From Oceanococcus atlanticus (GTDB taxonomy: Bacteria; Pseudomonadota; Gammaproteobacteria; Nevskiales; Oceanococcaceae): a DNA stretch of 64,000 nucleotides. Numbering within the stretch: position 1 is the stretch's first letter; each line of letters begins with the position of its first letter. This document shows positions 1-6,831 of the stretch, in pieces. A program made the position numbers and the translations under genes. The stretch is taken from positions 124,001 to 188,000 of the forward strand of contig NZ_AQQV01000003.1 of assembly GCF_002088235.1 (NCBI RefSeq), given 5' to 3'. A model generated the notes under the pieces. It had not been told where the DNA came from. It made no database searches and worked only from the letters and a program-made list of their open reading frames with translations.

Positions 1-524
1 ATGAAGAAGGAGTTCATCACCGTGTCGGAGGTGACCAGAAACTCCACCGGGGTATTCACTGGCATGGCCATTTCATTGATGCTGGCGATGCCCTGTTCGG
101 GGTAGATGAACAGCCACTTCCAGTCCATGGCCACAACCTGCACAACCATGGTGGGTTTATCCGATTCGATCGGCTGGCGCGGATCAAGTGAATGAGAAGT
201 GATCCAGGTGATCGTGGCCAGGGCAATGATGATCAGAATCGGGATGCCCCAGACCACCGCTTCGATCTTGTTCGAATGCTCCCAGTCGGGCTGGTATTCC
301 TCGGTGCGTTTGCCTTTGCCATAACGCAACGGGAACCACACACCCATGATGGTGACCGGCACGACAACAATCAGCATGACCGCGGCACACAGGATGATCA
401 GAAACATCTGTTCATCTGCGATCGGGCCTTTGGGGTCAAACAACCAGTAGTTGCAGCCGCTCAGGCTCATGGCTACGGCGGTCGTGATGGAAACCTGGAA
501 CAGGCGGATCAGCGTTCTTCTCAC
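1..524 (-). CDS. cyoA: Cytochrome o ubiquinol oxidase subunit II (5' part of gene)
   Basis: N-terminal 174 codons of the quinol oxidase subunit that faces the periplasm and supports electron transfer from ubiquinol to the haem-copper subunit I; the rest lies beyond the window edge. The GTG start gives a lipoprotein signal ending LSGC (Cys24). Two membrane spans follow (about residues 34-58 and 78-98). The diagnostic stretches MDWKWLFIYPEQGIA and PVNTPVEFLVTSD are typical of CyoA rather than of CuA-containing CoxB. An upstream ATG at about 559 is in another frame and stops quickly. The remaining cyo genes should follow off the left end. Confidence 0.9.
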   Translation of the reverse strand, partial: MRRTLIRLFQVSITTAVAMSLSGCNYWLFDPKGPIADEQMFLIILCAAVMLIVVVPVTIMGVWFPLRYGKGKRTEEYQPDWEHSNKIEAVVWGIPILIIIALATITWITSHSLDPRQPIESDKPTMVVQVVAMDWKWLFIYPEQGIASINEMAMPVNTPVEFLVTSDTVMNSFF

Positions 525-564
525 AGGGTCGTCCGAGTTAACTTGGCTTGTTCGAACATAAGTT

Positions 565-625
565 CTGAAAAAGCAAACAAGTTCGTAATTTCAGAAAATC
601 CTGAAAATTATAAACGAAGTTTCAG
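565..625 (-). promoter_or_regulatory. Candidate cyoA promoter with repeated TTTCAG/CTGAAA half-sites
   Basis: A perfect TATAAT lies at 607-612 on the minus strand, about 80 bases before the cyoA start, with no good -35. Four copies of the same hexamer surround it: CTGAAA at 565-570, TTTCAG at 589-594, CTGAAA at 601-606 and TTTCAG at 620-625. The middle two form a perfect inverted repeat with a 6-base spacer touching the -10. This looks like an operator for an unknown regulator; the function is inferred. Confidence 0.4.
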
Positions 626-677
626 CAGGCGGGTAGCGTGGGCTCGATAGCGCTTCTGTGGCGGGCTTCGGCTGGGC

Positions 678-2057
678 TCAGAGTCCGCCTTGGGTCAGCT
701 TGGCAGGGTCCAGCAAGGCCTCCAGTTCGGCAACGCTGAGAGTTGTGTGCTCGGCGGCCACGTCGACGATGGGGCGGCCTTGTTGGTAGGCCAGCTTGGC
801 GATTTCCGCCGCTTTGGCGTAGCCGATGATCGGGTTGAGCGCGGTGACCAGGATCGGGTTGCGAGACAATGGGCCCTGCAGCTGTTCCTCACGCACGCGA
901 AAGCTGGCGATGGCCTTGTCTGCCAGCAAGCGCGACACGTTACTCAGCAGCTTGATACTGCTCAGCAGATTGGCTGCGATCATCGGGAGCATGACATTCA
1001 GCTCGAAGTTTCCGGCCTGGCCACCCACGGTGATCGCGCTGTCATTGCCAATGACCTGGGCTGCAACCATGGCGGTGGCTTCCGGAATAACCGGGTTGAC
1101 CTTGCCGGGCATGATGGATGATCCCGGCTGCAGCGCTTCAAGTTCGATTTCCCCCAGTCCTGCAAGCGGGCCCGAATTCATCCAGCGCAGATCATTGGCG
1201 ATCTTCATGAGACTGACGGCGGTGGTCTTGAGTTGGCCGGACAGGGCAACGGCCGTGTCTTGCGAACCAATGTAAGGAAACGGATTGCGGGCTGCTGAAA
1301 AGGGGATCTGGTACAGCTGGCTCAGCTGCTCACAAAAATGTTGGGCGAAATCCTTGTGGCAGTTCACCCCGGTGCCGACGGCGGTTCCGCCTTGGCCCAG
1401 GGTTTGTATCTTGGGTTGCAATGCCTGCAAGTTTTCAAGATTGGCCTTGATCTGGTCGGCCCAGCCATACAGGGCCTGACTCATACGTACGGGCATGGCA
1501 TCCATCAGGTGGGTGCGACCGGTTTTGACGTGCTTGTCGACGCTTAGGGCTTTTTCACCAATTACGCGCTGCAAATGTAAAAGCGCCGGCAGCAAATTGT
1601 GCTGAAGCTCTGCGGATGCTGCGACGTGGATACAGGTCGGGATGACGTCATTGCTGCTCTGGCCGTAATTCACGTCATCATTGGCGGAGACAGTGAGGTT
1701 GGCGCGAGCGCTGGCCAGCGTTGCGATGACCTCATTGGCATTCATGTTGGTGCTGGTGCCTGAGCCGGTTTGAAAAACATCGACCGGGAAATGGGTCATC
1801 AGGGCATCGTCCTCGAGCAGTTGCTCGCAGGCCGCAACGATGGCGCCGGCTTTTTCGGGGGGCAGTAGATTGAGCCCCGCATTGGCTTGCGCGGCTGCAC
1901 TTTTGATCATCAGCAATGCCCGTATAAAGGGCTCGGGCAAGGTTTGCCCACTGATCGGAAAGTTGTCGATTGCGCGCTGGGTCTGCGCCGCATAAAGCGC
2001 ATCCGCCGGAACGCTGAGCTCGCCCATGCTGTCTCGGACGATACGTGTGTGGCTCAT
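678..2057 (-). CDS. fumC: Class II fumarate hydratase
   Basis: Iron-independent fumarase of 459 residues, converting fumarate to L-malate in the TCA cycle; cytosolic homotetramer. The superfamily signature GSSIMPGKVNP is present, as are GSGTSTNMNANEV and the TGRTHLMDAMPV region of the active site. The ATG at 2057 is chosen because GGAG sits seven bases upstream; a TTG 15 bases earlier is possible but lacks a ribosome site. It is read toward cyoA with no clear terminator between them. Confidence 0.95.
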   Translation of the reverse strand: MSHTRIVRDSMGELSVPADALYAAQTQRAIDNFPISGQTLPEPFIRALLMIKSAAAQANAGLNLLPPEKAGAIVAACEQLLEDDALMTHFPVDVFQTGSGTSTNMNANEVIATLASARANLTVSANDDVNYGQSSNDVIPTCIHVAASAELQHNLLPALLHLQRVIGEKALSVDKHVKTGRTHLMDAMPVRMSQALYGWADQIKANLENLQALQPKIQTLGQGGTAVGTGVNCHKDFAQHFCEQLSQLYQIPFSAARNPFPYIGSQDTAVALSGQLKTTAVSLMKIANDLRWMNSGPLAGLGEIELEALQPGSSIMPGKVNPVIPEATAMVAAQVIGNDSAITVGGQAGNFELNVMLPMIAANLLSSIKLLSNVSRLLADKAIASFRVREEQLQGPLSRNPILVTALNPIIGYAKAAEIAKLAYQQGRPIVDVAAEHTTLSVAELEALLDPAKLTQGGL

Positions 2058-2309
2058 GCTGGGACTCCGCAAGGCAACTGGCAGGTCAGGTTATGTTGTC
2101 ACAATGCGCGTATAGGCTGAGCTTTTGCCCCGGCAGGCATTGAAAATGGCAATCAATTCGGGGCCCACGTAAACTTCCCGCGCACTCGGTATGCCGTGAT
2201 GGTAGGGCACGCGGCATATCTGTTGCTTAAGGACTACAAACATTCTCATTCGTACCTCAGGCCCAAAGACGTGGGCCGCTGTACACCTTAAGGACAAGGT
2301 ATCCAAACC
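2058..2309. other. Divergent intergenic region fumC / ACP-sulfotransferase
   Basis: About 250 bases separate two divergent genes. It contains a perfect inverted repeat GGCCCA-N6-TGGGCC at 2260-2277, 33 bases before the ATG of the sulfotransferase fusion, placed like an operator or a leader hairpin. AAGGA at about 2291 serves as a ribosome site for the rightward gene. No convincing coding sequence was seen. Confidence 0.4.
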
Positions 2310-3626
2310 ATGACCGTTGCGACTTCTGACGTAGAGGCAATTGTTTTCGAAGTAATCGAAGAGTTGCTTGACACCATTGACACGGATTTCGAGGACGAGC
2401 TGTCGTCGTCTGCACTTCTGGTTGCCGACGTGGGTTTCTCTTCGATCGATTTCGTTCAGATGATCGTATCCATTGAAGAAAAGCTCGGTGCCAAAATCGG
2501 CTTTCAGGACATGCTGATGAGCGACGGCAAATACGTTGAAGATCTCAGCGTGGGGCAGGTTGTGGACTTCACCGTCAACCGCTTGAACAACCCCCAGCTT
2601 GCAGTCGCAACGCCTGAAGCGGTCGCTACGCCAGAGCCGGCCGCGGCGACTGGTCCGACGATTACCGAACAGGACGTCAGTGTGTTCACCACGCTGATCA
2701 AGCCGCGTCAGGCGGCTGGTGCGCCGCCGGCCGCGGGCAAGAACCCGCGTGCCGTTTTTGTCTTGTCACCACCGCGTTCCGGTTCGACCCTGTTGCGGGT
2801 CATGCTGGCGGGTAATCCGGCCTTGTTTGCGCCGCCTGAATTGCATGTGTTGTCGTACGCCAGCATGGACGAGCGGCGTGCCGATCTGGATGGCGAGCGC
2901 GGTGATCAATTGCGCGAAGGTGCGGTGCGTTCGCTGATGCAGACACGGGACTGGAGTGCCGAGCAGGCCCGGGATCTGATTGAATCTTACGAAGCGCGGG
3001 GCGAAAGCACCGGCGAGTTCTATGCTCAGTTGCAGCAAGGGCTGGGTCAGCGCCTGCTGGTTGATAAGACGCCGACCTATGCGTTCAGTGTCGACATTTT
3101 GCGTCAGGCAGAGACATTTTTTGACAATCCGCTGTACATCCATCTGGTGCGTCATCCTTGCGGCATGATCCGCTCGTATGAAGAGTCGGACCTGACCCGC
3201 ATGATGCCTCTGATGATGAAATCGAGCGCGTTTTCATCCAGTGCCGTTGCAGAGATGATCTGGTTGATGAGCAATCGCAATATCATGCAGTTCTCGCAGC
3301 AGATTCCGGCTGAGCGCTGGTGTGCGGTGTCGTACGAAAACATTGTCAACGACCCGCAAGGCCAGATGGGCCGGTTGTGCGACTTCATGGATGTGGACTA
3401 TCACGAAGACATGATTCACCCCTACAGCGACAACAACGCGCGCATGACCGATGGGGTGGATAATTCATCCAAAATGAGTGGCGATCTCAAATTCCATCTG
3501 CACAGCCAGATTGATCCGGCTGCGGCTACGCGCTGGCGTCAGTTCTGTTCGGAAGCGATGCTTGGGGAGCCAACCCTGGATCTGCTCTCAACCATTGACA
3601 CCGAGGTTGCCAGGATTCGCGTCTAG
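2310..3626 (+). CDS. Acyl carrier protein-sulfotransferase fusion
   Basis: 438 residues in two parts. Residues 1-92 form an acyl carrier domain; the DVGFSSIDF motif places the likely phosphopantetheine serine at Ser45. A Pro/Ala/Thr/Glu-rich linker (about 96-145) leads to a sulfotransferase domain with the PAPS 5'-phosphosulfate loop SPPRSGSTLLR (153-163), a VDKTPTYAF segment and a 3'-phosphate segment YIHLVRHP. Known ACP-sulfotransferase pairings occur inside polyketide or olefin synthases (CurM and Ols type), where a beta-hydroxyacyl-ACP is sulfated. Here there is no synthase, thioesterase or second carrier nearby. I infer sulfation of a hydroxyl on an acyl chain held by its own carrier domain; the substrate is unknown. 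Confidence 0.8.
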   Translation: MTVATSDVEAIVFEVIEELLDTIDTDFEDELSSSALLVADVGFSSIDFVQMIVSIEEKLGAKIGFQDMLMSDGKYVEDLSVGQVVDFTVNRLNNPQLAVATPEAVATPEPAAATGPTITEQDVSVFTTLIKPRQAAGAPPAAGKNPRAVFVLSPPRSGSTLLRVMLAGNPALFAPPELHVLSYASMDERRADLDGERGDQLREGAVRSLMQTRDWSAEQARDLIESYEARGESTGEFYAQLQQGLGQRLLVDKTPTYAFSVDILRQAETFFDNPLYIHLVRHPCGMIRSYEESDLTRMMPLMMKSSAFSSSAVAEMIWLMSNRNIMQFSQQIPAERWCAVSYENIVNDPQGQMGRLCDFMDVDYHEDMIHPYSDNNARMTDGVDNSSKMSGDLKFHLHSQIDPAAATRWRQFCSEAMLGEPTLDLLSTIDTEVARIRV

Positions 3627-3639
3627 GTCTTAGGCGCGT

Positions 3640-4038
3640 TCAAAGCTCTGGTGGCGATGGGCGCGTCAGTACGAAGATGGCCGAGCAGGTCAAAGCGATA
3701 CCCTGAATGGCCAGCACCATTGGGTTGAGCTTGAGGGCCAGTGACAGGGAAAACGCGGCAATCATTGAACCGACGCCAATGATCTTGGTTTTGCGGTTGA
3801 TGGCACCGTGCCGATTCCATTCATCAATGATCGGGCCGAAAACGCGGTGACGATGCAGCCAATCGTGCCAGCGTTGCGAAGAGCGTGAAAACGCGAATGC
3901 GGCGACCAGCAGGAAGGGCGTGGTGGGCAACAATGGCAGCACCACGCCAAGCGCGCCCAGAGCAACCGAAAGTACACCAAGGCTGAACCACAGTACGCGG
4001 GCTTCACGCAGATGTCGGCCTATGGTTTTTAGGTTCAT
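3640..4038 (-). CDS. DUF454 (YbaN-like) inner membrane protein
   Basis: Small membrane protein of 132 residues with the family hallmark LGVVLPLLPTTPFLLVAAFAFSR split across its first hairpin of membrane spans (about 17-52). A cytoplasmic stretch with the FGPIIDEW motif and two closing spans (about 85-125) follow. The biochemical role of the family is not established. It converges with the ACP-sulfotransferase gene, 13 bases apart, and is read leftward in line with mbnP/mbnH, but a 66-base gap leaves operon membership open. Confidence 0.85.
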   Translation of the reverse strand: MNLKTIGRHLREARVLWFSLGVLSVALGALGVVLPLLPTTPFLLVAAFAFSRSSQRWHDWLHRHRVFGPIIDEWNRHGAINRKTKIIGVGSMIAAFSLSLALKLNPMVLAIQGIALTCSAIFVLTRPSPPEL

Positions 4039-4104
4039 GCGGGGTTGACGGGGTCGGTGATGGCCAGCCCCGCATGTTAGTCGATTGTGTGCGTTGACCG
4101 TTAT

Positions 4105-5304
4105 CTAGGGGCAACTTTGGTGCATCGGAATGTTGCCAAACGGGTCGGCCAGCTGCGGGTCACAAACGAAACTCCAGTCGGTCAGGGCGTGCAGAAAAGC
4201 AAGCAGATCGTCCACTTCGCGGTCGCTGATTTGGAATCCGATCATCAACGGATCAGCGTACGGACTTTGCGCGCCATCTCCGGCGTCTGGGCCATCTTCA
4301 ATCAGGCGGCCGCCGCGGGCATAGTGCTCCACGATTACCTCACGCAGGGTCGCGATACTGCCATCGTGCATGTAGGGCGCGGTCAGTTCGATGTTGCGCA
4401 GGGTCGGTGCGCGGAATTTGCCCATGTCTGACGGGTTTTCAGTGAATTCATAGAGACCGTGGTTGCCAGCTGGATAATTGCCGCGGTTGAGCGGCAGGCC
4501 CGGCGCCGGGCCAACGATGTTGTACAAGCCGTTGTTCTTGAACTCGATGGTTTCGATCACGCTGCCGTCGTGCTGAACCGATTGGGAAAAATTGAAGCCG
4601 CCGTGGCAATGAAAGCATTCCAGCCGTTCGGAGAAAAACAGATCGCTACCGCGTTGGGCTGCCGCTGACAGGCTCTCGCGCTGGCCGCTCTGAACCTGAT
4701 CGAACGGTGCGTTGGCGGATATCAGCGACGCCGCGAAGGTGGCGAGCGCACGGGCCACGTTGTTTACTGTGATAGGGGCTTGTTCATCCGGATAGGCCGC
4801 AGCGAACAGACCGGGGTAGTCGGCATCAACACGCAGTCGATCAAGTATCTGTTCTTCGTTGTTGCTCCAGCCCAGCTCGATCGTGTCTTCGTTGAACATC
4901 ACCGCCAGCGCCTGTTGGCGTAGATCGGTCAATGTCGGGTTGGCCCAGTTCTGGCGCGCGTTGTAGACCACGTTGGTCAGGCTCATGGCATTGCGCAGGT
5001 GCACGTCGCCGGTTGGGCCAACTGAGCGGGCGAGCCCGTCGGTGAAGGCATGGCGCTGTTCGTGGCAGCTGGCGCAGGAGCCGGCTGCGTTGATTGACAG
5101 GCGTTGGTCGTAGAACAGCCGGTGGCCCAACGCGATCTTCTCCGTGGTCAGAGGATTGTCGGCCGGGATCGACGGCAGCGGGAAATGAGCGGGAAGCGTG
5201 ATCGGCAGCTGTGCAGCGGCGGAGGTGTTGCCACCTCCACCACCGCATGCGCTGATCAGGCCACACAGCACGGTGACAAGCAGCAGGCCCGATCGCACAA
5301 TCAT
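4105..5304 (-). CDS. mbnH: MbnH-type dihaem peroxidase-like enzyme
   Basis: 399-residue periplasmic dihaem c protein of the MauG/CcpA superfamily. It has a lipoprotein signal ending LISAC (Cys20) and haem-binding motifs CASCH (77-81) and CFHCH (230-234). The C-terminal APYMHDGS segment is typical of the superfamily. It overlaps the preceding mbnP by ATGA, the arrangement of the 'metallo-mystery pair'. In characterised pairs MbnH oxidises a tryptophan of MbnP to kynurenine, creating a copper site (established for the family, not shown here). A bacterial cytochrome c peroxidase is the alternative, but the partner gene makes MbnH the better call. Confidence 0.9.
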   Translation of the reverse strand: MIVRSGLLLVTVLCGLISACGGGGGNTSAAAQLPITLPAHFPLPSIPADNPLTTEKIALGHRLFYDQRLSINAAGSCASCHEQRHAFTDGLARSVGPTGDVHLRNAMSLTNVVYNARQNWANPTLTDLRQQALAVMFNEDTIELGWSNNEEQILDRLRVDADYPGLFAAAYPDEQAPITVNNVARALATFAASLISANAPFDQVQSGQRESLSAAAQRGSDLFFSERLECFHCHGGFNFSQSVQHDGSVIETIEFKNNGLYNIVGPAPGLPLNRGNYPAGNHGLYEFTENPSDMGKFRAPTLRNIELTAPYMHDGSIATLREVIVEHYARGGRLIEDGPDAGDGAQSPYADPLMIGFQISDREVDDLLAFLHALTDWSFVCDPQLADPFGNIPMHQSCP

Positions 5305-6188
5305 TGGAACAGCATCCCGTCCTGAGGCGGTACGGTTTGGCCATTCAGTCGGTAGGCCAGCCCAAGCTTGGGCATGATGTCAGCGCACTCCGGGTCGTCG
5401 ATGAAGCTCATGCAGCCGGCCGCGGTGCCTTCGGTGTTGCTGGTGATGTCGGTCGCGCTCATCAGTCGAGCGGGGTCGACCGATACCGTCGGGTTATACC
5501 GGTTGCTGGGCGTCAGGTTCAGGCAGTAGGTTGGCGTGTTGGGTGCGCTGCAGGCCTGCGAGGGCGCCTCGGTCATGGATGCGCTGTCGCAACCGGTGCT
5601 ACCCAGATGCAGATTGAATGCTTGATTGACGCCGTTGGGATCACCGAAGCCGTCAAAACGCATGAATTTGCGTCCACCACGCCAGTTCCAGTTCATCGCC
5701 GGCAGATTCAGTGGGCTCGGGGTGTCGCTGGCGGTGACGTCGCTGTGGTTCAAGGCGAACGGCACGCCCAGGGTGAAGCACAGCTGGGTGTAATCGCCCG
5801 GAGCAACCTGGGCGTCAACGGTGAAATTGCTTGGCGGCGTTTCGGCCCCGGTGTCACAGCCCGAGACCAGGCCCAGCAGCGCAACATTGTGCTCGCCGGA
5901 GTCGTATTGCAGGCCATCGCCGCGATCGTCGAGTTCAAGCGCGTATTGGTTGTCTGAGGCATCACGCATATGGAAGTCGCTGGCATACCAGCGGTATTCA
6001 ACCAGCTTGTAATCGCTGGCCGGTTGGCCAACGCTGCTGGGGTACAGGCCGTTACAGGTCAACGCTTGCCCAGCGAGCTTGGCGTCAAATTGAATGGATA
6101 CGGCTTCTCGGTTGTTGCTGGAGCTGTCATCGCATGCACTCAGTGCAATGCCGAGTGCAGCCAGCGGCAAAATCAGTTGGATTTTCAT
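5301..6188 (-). CDS. mbnP: MbnP-type copper-binding lipoprotein
   Basis: 295-residue exported protein with lipobox LSAC (Cys19). It matches the four-Cys 'metallo-mystery pair' family: YRWYASDFHMRD at 65-76, a conserved NWNWRGGRKFMRFDG stretch at 166-180, and cysteines at 45, 111, 137, 200, 213, 222, 259 and 268. Trp67, Trp167 and Trp169 are candidates for the partner enzyme's conversion to kynurenine. The ATG at 6188 has AAGGA seven bases upstream; longer reading frames lack a ribosome site. It is translated just before mbnH with a 4-base overlap. Likely role: periplasmic copper binding or acquisition. Confidence 0.9.
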   Translation of the reverse strand: MKIQLILPLAALGIALSACDDSSSNNREAVSIQFDAKLAGQALTCNGLYPSSVGQPASDYKLVEYRWYASDFHMRDASDNQYALELDDRGDGLQYDSGEHNVALLGLVSGCDTGAETPPSNFTVDAQVAPGDYTQLCFTLGVPFALNHSDVTASDTPSPLNLPAMNWNWRGGRKFMRFDGFGDPNGVNQAFNLHLGSTGCDSASMTEAPSQACSAPNTPTYCLNLTPSNRYNPTVSVDPARLMSATDITSNTEGTAAGCMSFIDDPECADIMPKLGLAYRLNGQTVPPQDGMLFQ

Positions 6189-6296
6189 TGGGTGATCCTT
6201 GCAATGCCCACGCAGGGCAGGGCGCGCAGTGATTGCGCGCGAAAACATCAGGCGCATACAGGCGGCGCCTTGCAAACGTTTAGAGGTCGCCTTGAA

Positions 6297-6689
6297 TCAG
6301 GCGGTGCAAGGGGGTGGGGCGCGCGACTGGTAGGCGGCCCAGGTGCGCATGCTGCGCGGGATGTCGCGTGGGGGTACGGCGTGCGAAGAAACGCGCAGAA
6401 GATAAAGCACCAGCGCGATGGCCAATACAAAAGCGCTGGCCAAACTGCCCAGGCTGAGACACAGCTCCAATTGGCCTGGATGTGTATCGTCGGCAGCAAC
6501 AAGCCCTGGTGGAGCGATGTCACGCATTTTGGCTAACAGTGCCGGCGAGATGGTGCCGCAAAATGCGTAGAGCAGCCCGTCGCCATTGTGTTTCGCCCAG
6601 TTGCTGGCGTGCAGCGTCGGCGTCACCAGCTGGCTGATCAAAGCCAGGATGATGAGCAGACTGGGCAGACTACGAAGAGGGCGACGCAT
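6297..6689 (-). CDS. Small membrane protein, possibly DUF2946-like
   Basis: About 130 residues with an N-terminal hydrophobic segment (about 8-28), an exported stretch with two cysteines (FCGTISP and LELCLSLG), a second membrane span (about 84-104) and a Pro/Arg-rich tail. The general plan (signal, short loop with Cys, one span) resembles DUF2946 proteins often found near copper or TonB genes, but the similarity is weak to the eye. It lies 108 bases upstream of mbnP and is read the same way. It starts 110 bases from the Fur-like box, so it may share that control. Confidence 0.5.
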   Translation of the reverse strand: MRRPLRSLPSLLIILALISQLVTPTLHASNWAKHNGDGLLYAFCGTISPALLAKMRDIAPPGLVAADDTHPGQLELCLSLGSLASAFVLAIALVLYLLRVSSHAVPPRDIPRSMRTWAAYQSRAPPPCTA

Positions 6690-6796
6690 CACCTAAGAAT
6701 AGCATTGAGCGCATCGCAAAGGCGCCGCTAAGGTGCCCCTGTTGGGCTGGCGGTACTGTGGCGCCGATTGCGGCGCAGGCTGGGCCGAACTTACAA

Positions 6797-6819
6797 TTAA
6801 TAATCGTTTTCATTATTAA
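6797..6819 (+). promoter_or_regulatory. Fur-box-like operator between mbnP operon and TonB receptor
   Basis: Perfect inverted repeat TTAATAAT-N7-ATTATTAA. The 19 bases at 6799-6817 match the Fur consensus GATAATGATAATCATTATC at 13 positions. The repeat ends 12 bases before the receptor ATG, so bound Fur would cover the promoter and leave a very short leader. It may also act on the leftward genes starting at 6689. Confidence 0.65.
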
Positions 6820-6831
6820 TCGTGCTTGCTC

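Noticed and set aside
678-2072. Longer fumC start at TTG 2072
   Set aside because: GGAG is spaced for the ATG at 2057, and the family's usual N-terminus begins there.
2091-2306. 71-codon minus-strand frame between fumC and the sulfotransferase
   Set aside because: No ribosome site, no motif, and it covers the promoter region needed by the divergent genes.
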